A stretch of DNA of 64,000 nucleotides, taken from the NCBI GenBank assembly GCA_029550345.1, contig JAKPHK010000114.1, positions 1-64,000 on the forward strand, given 5' to 3'. The first letter of the stretch is position 1, and every line of letters begins with the position of its first letter. This DNA comes from Pseudomonadota bacterium. Lineage in GTDB: Bacteria; Pseudomonadota; Alphaproteobacteria; Sphingomonadales; Sphingomonadaceae. A program made the position numbers and the translations under genes. This document shows, in pieces, positions 51,652 through 60,324 of the stretch. The notes under the pieces are model-generated. The model made no database searches and was not told the origin of the DNA. It was given only the letters and a program-made list of their open reading frames with translations.

Positions 51652-52524
51652 ATGGTTACGCAGCCACCCGGGAAATTTGTGAAAAAGCATAAAGTCGTCG
51701 TGACCATTCCGCGCCGACCCCGAAACGATGCATCGACACGGAAGAAGCACGGGCTGCCATTGTCTGAAACAGGTTGGATAAGCGCGCTTGATGCCGCACA
51801 ACTTCTCGCAGCACACGATGGCGATCTTGATACCGCCAAATCTCTGCTTCTCGAAAGTATGCAAGAGGGGAAGCTAACTTCCCGGGCCAGTTGCTGGTGT
51901 CAGGAAGCCGATGTCGGTGATGTCCGGTGGCACGATCTTGAATGGTCGGGCCTCACCCCGTCGCGTGAGCACAAGGGTCAAATTGAACAAACTGTGTTCT
52001 ACGAACCTGCTAAGGGTGAAGAACATGTCGATTTGCCAAGTGACTTGTTCCTAAAATCAATCAATTGGACCATCTACTTGGATGATATTCAATGGGAAGC
52101 GGGATATTTTATCGCGAAGAGGCCTGCTGAATTTCTGCTAGGTAAGAATCCTGGTCCTTGCACCGAGAAGATGATCAGGCGTTTTGCGGTTGGCCTCCAG
52201 TTCCACGTCAAAGAAATTGGAGCAATGGCAACTGCCAGGACAGCCGAGCAAGTTGCAGCCGACAGTGGATTACTCGCCACTCGGAGGGGAAGGCCGCTCC
52301 ACGAAAGTTGGCCAAGGTGGGTATCGGAGCTGATCGTTCTGTACCGAAAGGGCAGCCTTACCGAAAATTCCAGAGCCTCCGAAATTTTGGCTTGGATTTC
52401 AAATGCATTGACCCGAGAGGAATATATTGTGCCTCACAAATCCAACACCTCTCCGGTCGCGACAGCGGTGATAGACACCCTCAAAGAGCTGGCTAAACAG
52501 AAGCCGAAGAACTCTAAGGTGTGA
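51652..52524 (+). CDS. Hypothetical island protein
   Basis: This 290-residue protein begins with a basic stretch (FVKKHKVVVTIPRRPRNDAS). A helix-rich centre follows (ALDAAQLLAAHDGDLDTAKS) and a C-terminal part (LHESWPRWVSELIVLYRKGS) that looks like a small DNA- or protein-binding module used in Rep-associated proteins. I recognise no family. Composition is AT-richer than the core genome. ATG 51652 was chosen since upstream codons lack coding character. Confidence 0.6.
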   Translation: MVTQPPGKFVKKHKVVVTIPRRPRNDASTRKKHGLPLSETGWISALDAAQLLAAHDGDLDTAKSLLLESMQEGKLTSRASCWCQEADVGDVRWHDLEWSGLTPSREHKGQIEQTVFYEPAKGEEHVDLPSDLFLKSINWTIYLDDIQWEAGYFIAKRPAEFLLGKNPGPCTEKMIRRFAVGLQFHVKEIGAMATARTAEQVAADSGLLATRRGRPLHESWPRWVSELIVLYRKGSLTENSRASEILAWISNALTREEYIVPHKSNTSPVATAVIDTLKELAKQKPKNSKV

Positions 52525-52657
52525 GCACTTTCGGGACACTCATCCATTGCCTTTCGGGACAGCTTTTGGGCTTTCGGGACCACTGTAGCTGCAGTTCCAG
52601 CGATGTTCATTCCCGTCCGCAGGCAATCGAGCCGATGCGGATAAGGAGTGCAAAACA

Positions 52658-53587
52658 ATGGAAGAGAAACCCCAAGATAGTGCTGAGCCACAAACTGTTC
52701 GGCCCGACAATGACACCGAAACAATCAACCAAAGCTGCAGGCTTTGCCAAAGTGTCCAATTCAGCGCTGCATGGTCCGACGTGCATAAGGCTCGCCTACT
52801 AAGCAATGTCGCTGGCCGTGACCCGAACAAAGTAGACCCAGAAGCTGCGAATGCCTTATCTGACCGTTTGATGCCGAACTTCATCGATGGCAGTCCAGAG
52901 TGCGATCCGACCTCCGAAAGCGCGGCATCGTCCCGTTCGTTGATCAGCGAGCATCAATTCTTGGTTTCGGTGTTGGATAGCCACTTGGAAGAATGGGGTG
53001 AGCCAGCTTATCGGTTCAAGGCCTACCTTTGCCGTTTGGCGTTCGATCTCGATACACTGATGCAGGTCGATGCTCCCGAGCTGGTCAAGTCGCTTGGCTT
53101 GACCTTTAAGCAGATTGGTCTCGACGCATATCACGGTGCACTGGTGGGGTTCCTTCAGGGCGAAGTCGATCCTGTTCGCAATCTATGCCGGTTCAGCCTG
53201 TCAGGCATCGCCAGTAAGGGGCCAGCCAGGCTAATTCGCAAGCTTGGTCGCTTCCCAATTTTTCGTGATTTCCCGTTTGGCGATGCGCACTGGGACGAGG
53301 AAAGTTTGCGCGACCCCTTCATCAAGCGGGTTTCCGTCCGAAAGGTGCATGGCCCGGCTCACCACGAGGCCGAACTGTACCAGCACCGTTGGCCCCAATG
53401 CCCGACCATTCTCAATGCCGGTCACAAGTTCGAGCGGATTGAGGATCATCGCGCGCTGCCGGAATTGGTCGAAGCGAAGATCTTACTCTGGCTGGATCGG
53501 TTTAAGGTGTCCGACTTGACGCTTTTGGTGGGCGTAACAGATGATGGGGTCGGCGTACAATGTGATAGCGCCTTCAACGGCTCGTAG
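52658..53587 (+). CDS. Hypothetical island protein
   Basis: This 309-residue protein has a Cys pair near the start (SCRLCQSVQF) and a mid-region SEHQFLVSVLDSHLEEWGEP. The C-terminal half reads FPIFRDFPFGDAHWDEESLR, then a His-rich KVHGPAHHEAELYQHRWPQC. No signal or membrane segment. AAGGAG lies 8 bases before the ATG. No family recognised. Confidence 0.55.
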   Translation: MEEKPQDSAEPQTVRPDNDTETINQSCRLCQSVQFSAAWSDVHKARLLSNVAGRDPNKVDPEAANALSDRLMPNFIDGSPECDPTSESAASSRSLISEHQFLVSVLDSHLEEWGEPAYRFKAYLCRLAFDLDTLMQVDAPELVKSLGLTFKQIGLDAYHGALVGFLQGEVDPVRNLCRFSLSGIASKGPARLIRKLGRFPIFRDFPFGDAHWDEESLRDPFIKRVSVRKVHGPAHHEAELYQHRWPQCPTILNAGHKFERIEDHRALPELVEAKILLWLDRFKVSDLTLLVGVTDDGVGVQCDSAFNGS

Positions 53588-53732
53588 GAGTTAGGGGCGA
53601 GGCTTCTACCTTGCGGCTGAAGCGAAGCCCAACGCCACTCCCATCCATACCCAACTCAATTCGCAGCAGCGGGGCCGTTTTGTCGGTCGCTGATGACGCG
53701 CGCCCTGCTGCTGTAGCGTGAAAGACAAGACG

Positions 53733-53930
53733 ATGAAGAAGATTGAACCTGAAATCGAGCCGTTGCTGGTGGACGTGCCGACGGCATGTCGCCTGCTGTC
53801 GGTGAAGAAGACCAAGATGTTCGAGATGTTGAGGCCTGAGAACCGCACACTCCAGCGTGTGAAGCTCAAAGGTAAGACCCTGGTCACCATGGAATCGATC
53901 CGAGCGGTTGCTGCAGGAGAAGTCACATGA
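53733..53930 (+). CDS. Excisionase-like helix-turn-helix protein
   Basis: This 65-residue protein has a winged-helix of the HTH_17/excisionase type: VPTACRLLSVKKTKMFEML, then VKLKGKTLVTMESIRAVAAG. Such proteins direct excision or regulate element genes. A GTG at 53718 could extend it by five residues. It is followed by an AT-rich stretch and the HUH gene. Confidence 0.7.
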   Translation: MKKIEPEIEPLLVDVPTACRLLSVKKTKMFEMLRPENRTLQRVKLKGKTLVTMESIRAVAAGEVT

Positions 53931-53969
53931 TGATGCATTCTTGGCTGAATTGCGCCCGCATTCCGCCGT

Positions 53970-54040
53970 AAAAATTTTTCCAGAAAGCCGATTCCCAATC
54001 GGCTGAAACCCTAGAAAATTTTTTCCAAAATCAGTGCGTG
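53970..54040. promoter_or_regulatory. AT-rich origin-like region with 8-bp hairpin
   Basis: Two AT-rich copies, AAAATTTTTCCAGAAA and GAAAATTTTTTCCAAAA, flank an 8-bp hairpin AGCCGATT/AATCGGCT with loop CCC (53986-54004). It lies about 180 bases upstream of a likely HUH initiator gene, the arrangement expected for a nick-site hairpin with easily melted flanks. Origin function is inference. Confidence 0.4.
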
Positions 54041-54215
54041 CACCGCTTCACGTCGATGAAAATTGGCGTGCGACTTTGTGCGCCTGCATCTCCGGTGGGG
54101 CGCGGTGCTTATCGTAGTGTTCAACACACCAACCCCCATCACCCGTACACCAGTCAAACTCACCTCCCAATAGGGTATTCAGGTGATTTTGGCGCATATT
54201 CACGAGGAAATTTTT

Positions 54216-55526
54216 ATGCGCAAGCGATTCAACACACCCTTCAACCGTGGCAACAAGCGTGTCACCGACAAGTGGAATACCAGCTTTAACGTGGTCAGCG
54301 ATGAGGTCGATGAACTGGACCTATCCCTGGGTTCCAATGACCATGATAAGGATGATGACGACGATGGCCTTGGTGTTGCCGAGCCAGGCGGTGCCGTAAA
54401 TAGATTAAAGCGGAGCCAAATGCTTCGTACGGCAGCCAAGTCCAAGCTCAAGACCTTACGCAAGCCTCGTGCACCAAGGCGTCGCGTCACTGCAACCAAG
54501 GCCAGGTCAGTGAAGATCATCAGGGCAGCGCCGACTATGGGACCCAAGAACGCGCCGGAACCAACCGACAGAGCTGTGCGGCGACTTTGGCGTTGCAAGA
54601 CCATCGATGAGGTCAAGGCCGAACATGCCCTGTGGGCTGAGATGACCAAGGCCAAGTGCTTGAAGGCCATCGAACGGCGCAAGCTACCCGATGAGATGCG
54701 CTCAAAAATTTGTGCCATTCTTGATGGCACGGCTACCGATCGCGCATTGCTCACCACCAACAAAGTGTTGGCCTTGGCGTTCGAAAGTTCATGCCGGGCC
54801 ATCTGGGCTGCAACCAAAGACGACCACGATATGGAGTTCGCGCTGGTCACCTTCATTCCCGGCGATGGCGGGACTTCCTTGAACGCGCCCGTTATGCACA
54901 CCGTCAGGTCCGACGATCCCTTCTTGAAGGTCCTCAGATCCATGTCCAAGGACTTCATTGGGGCAAGGGAATGGGCGATGTTCAACAGTCACGGGCATCC
55001 CGACGGGGGGCGGCATCTGCAAGGTCATGAACACGCCTTGCTCTGGGGACATGGCGTTGTCGCCAAGGCCCAAGAGGTGGCTCAGCGCAGATTGAAGGAC
55101 TTTGCGCCGAACATCACCGGTGCGCCGCAGATCAACGTTCGCCGTGTTCAAGGCGATGAGGTCAACATTGCGCGCATGTGCGCTTACCTGTTCAAGTCCC
55201 CGCACAAGGCCATGAACTGGAAGCCGCCCCATGACGGAAAGCCCGGGCACATGAACCAGAGCGAAAAAGGTGATCGCATGATCCGGTACTTGCGGATGGC
55301 GCAAATTCGTTCGCTGATGTCCATCGAGGATGTAATGTTCGCCGGGGGCCAAGGGGTCGATATCCGCAGCGATATCATCAAGCTCGTGCGCCAGACCTGC
55401 CATGCAGACGTGCCAGTGCCGAACCGGGTTCTGCACCCCGATGAACTGGGCCGGTTCTGGGCTGATGTGAACCAGGCGCTGAAGCGGCCGTATTGGCGCC
55501 TTCCGGTCGTCGCGCGCCAGCACTAG
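54216..55526 (+). CDS. Putative HUH endonuclease (replication initiator or relaxase)
   Basis: This 436-residue protein has a low-complexity acidic/basic N-terminus (residues 30-105) and a C-terminal part with the three HUH-endonuclease motifs in order. Motif 1 is FALVTFIPG (208-216), motif 2 HLQGHEHALLWG with His271-x-His273, motif 3 Tyr324 and Lys327 in CAYLFKSPHK. FIGAREWAMFNSHGHP before motif 2 corresponds to the conserved strand with a metal-contacting Glu. Such enzymes nick one strand for rolling-circle replication, conjugation or transposition. I recognised the motifs, not a named family. ATG 54216 chosen. Confidence 0.6.
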   Translation: MRKRFNTPFNRGNKRVTDKWNTSFNVVSDEVDELDLSLGSNDHDKDDDDDGLGVAEPGGAVNRLKRSQMLRTAAKSKLKTLRKPRAPRRRVTATKARSVKIIRAAPTMGPKNAPEPTDRAVRRLWRCKTIDEVKAEHALWAEMTKAKCLKAIERRKLPDEMRSKICAILDGTATDRALLTTNKVLALAFESSCRAIWAATKDDHDMEFALVTFIPGDGGTSLNAPVMHTVRSDDPFLKVLRSMSKDFIGAREWAMFNSHGHPDGGRHLQGHEHALLWGHGVVAKAQEVAQRRLKDFAPNITGAPQINVRRVQGDEVNIARMCAYLFKSPHKAMNWKPPHDGKPGHMNQSEKGDRMIRYLRMAQIRSLMSIEDVMFAGGQGVDIRSDIIKLVRQTCHADVPVPNRVLHPDELGRFWADVNQALKRPYWRLPVVARQH

Positions 55527-55538
55527 CCTTTAAATGAT

Positions 55539-55568
55539 GGGGCCGTTGATTGTCGAATCAACGGCCCC
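55539..55568. terminator. 13-bp stem-loop after the HUH gene
   Basis: GGGGCCGTTGATT / AATCAACGGCCCC with loop GTCG is a perfect 13-bp hairpin 13 bases after the HUH stop. It is a likely terminator although no T run follows on the plus strand. It may also be an end of a deleted element since a broken recombinase begins just beyond. Confidence 0.6.
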
Positions 55569-55791
55569 AAACGCTGCCGAAAATATCAAGACTTCAAAGT
55601 CCGGCCCCGTTGACATAGCGGCCGTTCACAGGCCCAAAAGCGATCCTCGAAACCGGTCGTATGTTCACAGCCTACGCAGGGCAGAACTTGCTGTGAAGCG
55701 CAGAAATTCATACTGCATCGGCCCTGAAATCGTCATTCACGCACCCAGTTTCGGCACCTTATACTCCCGACGCAGGAATTTGATAAACGCG

Positions 55792-56142
55792 CGGTCTGTC
55801 CGCGCCACAATCGAGCAACTCGCGGAATTGCAGGTCCGCGTTCATTGCCTGGCCCTTGGTGGGGTGGACCTTGCCAGCGCGGCTGGGAAAATGACCATGG
55901 CCGGTATTGCGGCTGTCGCAGAGTTCGAGCGTGATCTCCTGGTTGAGCGTACGCAATCAGGCCTTGAGCGGGCAAAGGCGCAAGGAAAGAAGCTTGGACG
56001 TCCGAATAAACTGACACCGGAGCAGCAGAAGCGCATTTGCGAGAGGCGAGCCAAGGGCGAGTCGTTGGGCGTCCTGGCCAAAGAGTATGCGGTCAGTCGT
56101 TCAGCAGTACGTCGTGTGGAACTCGAGCAGGCCACAAAATAG
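55792..56142 (+). pseudogene. Serine recombinase (resolvase/invertase), N-terminus missing
   Basis: The frame encodes the back half of a resolvase-type recombinase: RSVRATIEQLAELQVRVHCL, MAGIAAVAEFERDLLVERT, GLERAKAQGKKLGRPNKLTP, then the HTH ESLGVLAKEYAVSRSAVRRV. The first about 65 residues, with the catalytic Ser, are absent. The open frame further upstream reads through the 13-bp hairpin and is not family-like. It is a remnant of an earlier mobile element. Confidence 0.82.
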
Positions 56143-56675
56143 AGGATCGGCTCATGCTACTGCTCGCACTTTCGTGTCTGTCCAAGTTTCGAATCCGGTG
56201 AGTAACTTGACCTGCGTTGTGCCCTCCGTCAGATGAGCGTAGAAATGAGTGCATAGCGCCAGGGCTTTCCCTCTCCTTTGGAGGCGCATTCGTGGGCGCT
56301 CTTCATCCATTCTGCCGCGGCACGGGCTTGGGGCAGCGCCGCACATCTATTTCAAAGTCACTGTCGATTGGCATGGCAGAGATCCGCTCAAGATCGGAGT
56401 GGGGTTTGTGAAACTGATAGGGGCTCTCAAAAGTTGCGGGAAAATAGTAGCGGCTTCCGTGAGGTGGAGCGGCCTCGAAATGCGCACCCTCACAGTCCTG
56501 CTCCTGCCCTTCATCGCAGCGTAAAATGAAATCCCAAGGCCTGAAAAAGAGTCAAATCCGCAGGTGAAACCCTCGCCTCGATCAAGTGCTTCTGCCAAAA
56601 GCGATGAGTCTAACTTCGGATATAGATGGCTAGTTTAGCGGGCGGCCATGCATCGAACGGCGTGGGAATCCGCAA
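56143..56675. other. 530-base gap, no supported gene
   Basis: Two short minus-strand frames (56152-56346 and 56347-56598) abut and contain plausible peptide stretches (LTEGTTQVKLLTGFETWTD; RPLHLTEAATIFPQLLRAP). They could be fragments of degraded genes, but I recognise neither and see no start signals. Together with the truncated recombinase this looks like a scar region. Confidence 0.4.
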
Positions 56676-58985
56676 TCATTCTTTTTCTGCTGCAATATCG
56701 AGAATAGTCGTCGAGCGCACACCGACATTAACAAAGGCGTCAAAAGGTACGCCCATTTGGCGTTTGTCGTCTGCTTCGATGACCCAGGGCAATGGTAAGG
56801 CATCCGCGTTCAAGGTCACGCGATGTGGGCCATCAGAAACGGCGTCGAAACGATAATAGCCAGACTGATCGGTGCGGACTGCCTGAATCCCATCGAGAAT
56901 GACGACGATTCCCGGAACGCCATTTTCGGACGGCTCCCTATTGTGATTGGAGTTGGCATCAAGAAAGACATGGCCTTCTAGAACGCCCGCGCCGCCTACT
57001 GGATATTGGCGCAGTCCTACCATACCGCGCGGTCGACCGGCGGACGCAGTATAACGCAAGGTCAGATAGCCAGCTCGAAGATGGTAGGAACTGTGTTGCG
57101 CCGCGATGGCTTGTGTCGGAGTTACGCCCAGTGGGGACGAGTAGACGCTGGCGAGGCCGTATGTAGAGGTAAGGCTTGAGGTCGTGTCAGTGTAGGAAGC
57201 CGTCAAACTCCACCGTTGCGAAAGCCGGACACTGGTGACGATTGTCGCCGAGAACGCCTGGCCCTGTTGTGATGACAGAATTCCCAATGCGCCCCCGGTT
57301 GAATCTACAGGGCCATACACACTGGTGGCGGAGAAATTGCCGTTCGAGTTATAGGCAATTGTTGCATCGAAATTGATGCCGCTGAACGGGGTCGCCCCCG
57401 CACTGATGGCCCCCCCGAAACTGTTCGATTGCTGTGAGCCACTGCCGTTCAGAAGGTAAGGGGAGTTCGAGGACTGTTGCATTCGCTGGTACGAAGCTTG
57501 CGTGCTCAGCCGACTTCCTGAAGGCATCCATGCGGGCAAAGACCAGTTCTGATTGAAGTCGAAACGGTAGAGGTTCATGAACGGATCGTGACTCCAGCCC
57601 GCTTCCGCGCGCGAAGAGCCCAGGTGAGTGGAGAACTCAACATATCCAAGCAGTTGCGTGGAGGTTTGCCCGCTCATAATGCGGACTGTACTGTTCATGC
57701 CCACCGATGTTGTGAAGTTGAGTTTTCTGCGGACATCAGCATTTGCGACCACACCGCTTGCGCTGCTGCCATCAGCGGAGTCAGCGGCATCGAGATTGAA
57801 AGTCCAACGCCACCGCTGTGATGAAGTCGATATGCGGTAGTATCCGCCATAGGCGTTGTTAATCAGGGCTGAGGTGCCCCATGAAAGTCCAGGTGCGAAG
57901 TAATACAGGCCGCCGCTCTGATACGTCCGACCGGAACGATAGCTAGCGTCGATCCATCCGCCAGCCGCAGAGCCTTCTGCCGTAATAGGATTGGCGACAA
58001 TGCTTTGACCGGAGCGGTGTGTCCAGATTGCATTTGCCTGAACCTTGAAGCCATTGTCCGAGAATGCCAGCGTTCCCAGCGCTCCTTGCGATGAAACACG
58101 GGCTTTGGAGCTGGAAGAAGGTGTAGACTGCAAAATGACTGTGTAGGGGTCAACAGTGTCCCTTACGGCGATGGCTTGCAAGCCTGCGGACCACCGCGAA
58201 GTAAGATCGATCTGCCCGCCGCCGGAAAGCGCCAAGCCGGATAGTCCGGTGAAATCGGAAAGCCGCAAGCCACCGAGCAACCCAGGTTCCCCCACAGAAA
58301 GGTTAAGGGTCACAAATGGTTTCGCTTCGCCGTTCGTCCGGGATCGTGCAATTTTCCGATACCCGTTGAATACAACCGCCCCGCCAAGAATGGGAGAGGC
58401 GGGCAGATAGAAGCGGGTCTGCTGGCGAACGAGTGCGATCGTTGGTGTCGAGATGGTGCCAAGGGTGCCATCGACGAGCCAACCATCTCCTAGCGGCAAG
58501 TTGTGGCTGGTGAGCGTGGCTGAGCCGTTCCATGAATCCGCAGATGTGTTGCCGAAGGCGCCGGAATTCGAACCACGCCTCAATTGTGCGTCTAGGCCCA
58601 GAAGGCCAAAATTGTCGGTCTGATATCTGCCGGATACTGAGATGCCGGCCTCGCGCTGGACGCGGTCCAGTGCTGAGGTGTCGATACCGGCAACGCTCGA
58701 TGTTGGTGAGATCACCGATCCGCCCAATTCGACGATGAGTGATCTCACATTGCCCTTGGTGTACGTCACTTCTTCGCCGCTGGCTGAACTTAGCGGTTCG
58801 AGTTTTCCATCGTCAATCAGTCGATCAACGTATGGGGTGGAACTCGGGCTGTTCTGTGGTGCATCGGCGGCATCGGCCTTGGCCGAACCTGGAAGGGAAA
58901 GCCCGAGCGACAGCAAGGTCAATTGAATGGCCGAGCGGCGCGCAATCAACCTGGCGCTTTCGGAATTCGGCACGGGCTTCGTCAT
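56676..58985 (-). CDS. Outer-membrane usher-like beta-barrel with SdrD-like C-terminal domain
   Basis: This 769-residue exported protein has a signal peptide at residues 15-38 (AIQLTLLSLGLSLPGSAKAD). Residues about 90-640 are dense alternating beta strands (GLDAQLRRGSNSGAFGN, LSGGGQIDLTSRWSAGLQAI, AEAGWSHDPFMNLYRFDFNQ), a barrel of usher or porin size. Residues about 665-769 form an SdrD/carboxypeptidase-regulatory-like fold: GHVFLDANSNHNREPSENGV, then VVILDGIQAVRTDQSGYYRF. It follows the chaperone gene with a one-base overlap (TGATG). The role as usher is inferred from order. No plug domain was recognised. Confidence 0.72.
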   Translation of the reverse strand: MTKPVPNSESARLIARRSAIQLTLLSLGLSLPGSAKADAADAPQNSPSSTPYVDRLIDDGKLEPLSSASGEEVTYTKGNVRSLIVELGGSVISPTSSVAGIDTSALDRVQREAGISVSGRYQTDNFGLLGLDAQLRRGSNSGAFGNTSADSWNGSATLTSHNLPLGDGWLVDGTLGTISTPTIALVRQQTRFYLPASPILGGAVVFNGYRKIARSRTNGEAKPFVTLNLSVGEPGLLGGLRLSDFTGLSGLALSGGGQIDLTSRWSAGLQAIAVRDTVDPYTVILQSTPSSSSKARVSSQGALGTLAFSDNGFKVQANAIWTHRSGQSIVANPITAEGSAAGGWIDASYRSGRTYQSGGLYYFAPGLSWGTSALINNAYGGYYRISTSSQRWRWTFNLDAADSADGSSASGVVANADVRRKLNFTTSVGMNSTVRIMSGQTSTQLLGYVEFSTHLGSSRAEAGWSHDPFMNLYRFDFNQNWSLPAWMPSGSRLSTQASYQRMQQSSNSPYLLNGSGSQQSNSFGGAISAGATPFSGINFDATIAYNSNGNFSATSVYGPVDSTGGALGILSSQQGQAFSATIVTSVRLSQRWSLTASYTDTTSSLTSTYGLASVYSSPLGVTPTQAIAAQHSSYHLRAGYLTLRYTASAGRPRGMVGLRQYPVGGAGVLEGHVFLDANSNHNREPSENGVPGIVVILDGIQAVRTDQSGYYRFDAVSDGPHRVTLNADALPLPWVIEADDKRQMGVPFDAFVNVGVRSTTILDIAAEKE

Positions 58986-59833
58986 CAAGGTTCAAAGACG
59001 CCATCGAACTTGAAGGAGCTTCTGGTGTCGTTCATCGTACCGCTCATTTTGAGCGGGAAGACGATCTTGTCTGGTTTGGCGTCAAGCGAATCCGGAGTGG
59101 CTTGAGCCTCGATCGCATCCCCCCCGTTGTCCACATTGAGCGTAATCATGCGTGTTTCGCCTGGCAGAATCGGCAGGGTGGACGGAGCAAAGTCGCGCTT
59201 CCTGCCCATTGCATCGGTTCCAGTGAGGAAAGCGGAGAGCCTGCCATGCGCCGTTCCGATGTTTTGGACCATCAACACAGGCGTTTGTACGCCGTTAATT
59301 GTCACAACGTCGGCCTTGACGATCTTGATGTCCGGTTTGACATCACCAACCGCGACATAGACGATGATCGCAATTTGTCCGCTGATCGGAAAACTCACAT
59401 CCTTGCCAGGCGAGACGCGCACTTCAGCGCCGGATACGACGATAGCGAAACGGCACTCTGTAGGAGCGGTGTCCGCTGGCGGCGTTACCTCGAAGCGGTA
59501 GCGAAATTGCGCTTTCGACTGCAGCGTGATTTCCCGCCGTTCGATTGCGACCCAGGGGCGACAGGAATTGGGCTTTAGCGTGTGGCTCAGGACCACACCG
59601 CCGTCCGGCGTCAAATCCCATTCGGCCGTCGCGAAATGTAACTCTGTTGCCGAGCTTGCTGCATTAGTCAGTTCCGCAACGCCACGGACGGTTTGCCCTG
59701 GTTCCGCCGTTAGCTCAAAACGGGGTGGAGAAATCGAAAGGGCAAAATCGTCTGCAAGGGCCGGGGCGCTCCAAAACTGAGTGCCAGTGGCGATTGCCAC
59801 AGTGAGTACTGGCAACCGCAAAGGAAACTTCAT
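58985..59833 (-). CDS. PapD-like periplasmic pilus chaperone
   Basis: This 282-residue protein has a signal peptide (ends PALADD). The N-terminal Ig-like domain is LSISPPRFELTAEPGQTVRG, then VAELTNAASSATELHF. A second domain follows (IKIVKADVVTINGVQTPVLM). The ordering of strands is as in COG3121 chaperones, but the usual Arg/Lys pair that anchors subunit C-termini is not evident; KPNSCRPWVAIERREITLQ may serve. The start overlaps the preceding gene's stop (ATGA). Confidence 0.75.
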   Translation of the reverse strand: MKFPLRLPVLTVAIATGTQFWSAPALADDFALSISPPRFELTAEPGQTVRGVAELTNAASSATELHFATAEWDLTPDGGVVLSHTLKPNSCRPWVAIERREITLQSKAQFRYRFEVTPPADTAPTECRFAIVVSGAEVRVSPGKDVSFPISGQIAIIVYVAVGDVKPDIKIVKADVVTINGVQTPVLMVQNIGTAHGRLSAFLTGTDAMGRKRDFAPSTLPILPGETRMITLNVDNGGDAIEAQATPDSLDAKPDKIVFPLKMSGTMNDTRSSFKFDGVFEP

Positions 59834-60324
59834 GGATCAACCTCAATCTCAAAACCGAACGTCAAGGCTTCGGAACCAGATAGTCTTGCGCCATCCGCCT
59901 CGAGCTTGATGTCGATGATGTCGCGTAGGAGCGGCCCGTTTATGGCGCCCGCATAGACCAGCGCACGCTCTCCCGAGAGCAGCTCTCCAGGGAGCAGGGT
60001 TCCGCCCGTTTGCCATGTGGCCCGGACTGTAGGACCGGACGCACGTGGCAAAGTCATGTAAATGCGGCCATTCCGTCCGACCCAAGGCAACAGATTGAGT
60101 TGCACACTGACTCGGGTCGAGGCTGAAACCAGAGGCGAAGAAGCAGAACGGCCAGCCGGTTGCCACTGCATTTGCAACACAGGGTCGAGTACGACCGTAC
60201 CGCTATCGTCGACCCGGAAAACTTGTCCGGTCGTTGACGGTTCCGCACCACTCTGCGCCTGCGTACCGGCAGACGGGGTGAGTAACGCGCAAGCGACGAC
60301 AAATGCCGGGGCGATTCGGGTCAT
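59830..60324 (-). CDS. Exported subunit-like protein (possible tip or minor subunit)
   Basis: This 164-residue protein has a signal peptide (MTRIAPAFVVACALLTPSAG) and a beta-rich body (LQMQWQPAGRSASSPLVSAS, RVSVQLNLLPWVGRNGRIYM). Its end, LTFGFEIEVDP, alternates hydrophobic residues like a donor strand but is not the Y-x-V-S-M-P pattern of the other subunits. ATG 60324 overlaps the previous stop. It is the last subunit before the chaperone. Confidence 0.6.
   Translation of the reverse strand: MTRIAPAFVVACALLTPSAGTQAQSGAEPSTTGQVFRVDDSGTVVLDPVLQMQWQPAGRSASSPLVSASTRVSVQLNLLPWVGRNGRIYMTLPRASGPTVRATWQTGGTLLPGELLSGERALVYAGAINGPLLRDIIDIKLEADGARLSGSEALTFGFEIEVDP

Noticed and set aside
53606..53998. 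130-codon minus-strand frame opposite the HTH gene
   Set aside because: Antisense to the excisionase-like gene and the AT-rich region, with no supporting features.
55534..55791. N-terminal part of the serine recombinase frame
   Set aside because: It is open but translates a 13-bp hairpin and lacks the catalytic Ser region, so it is not a real start.
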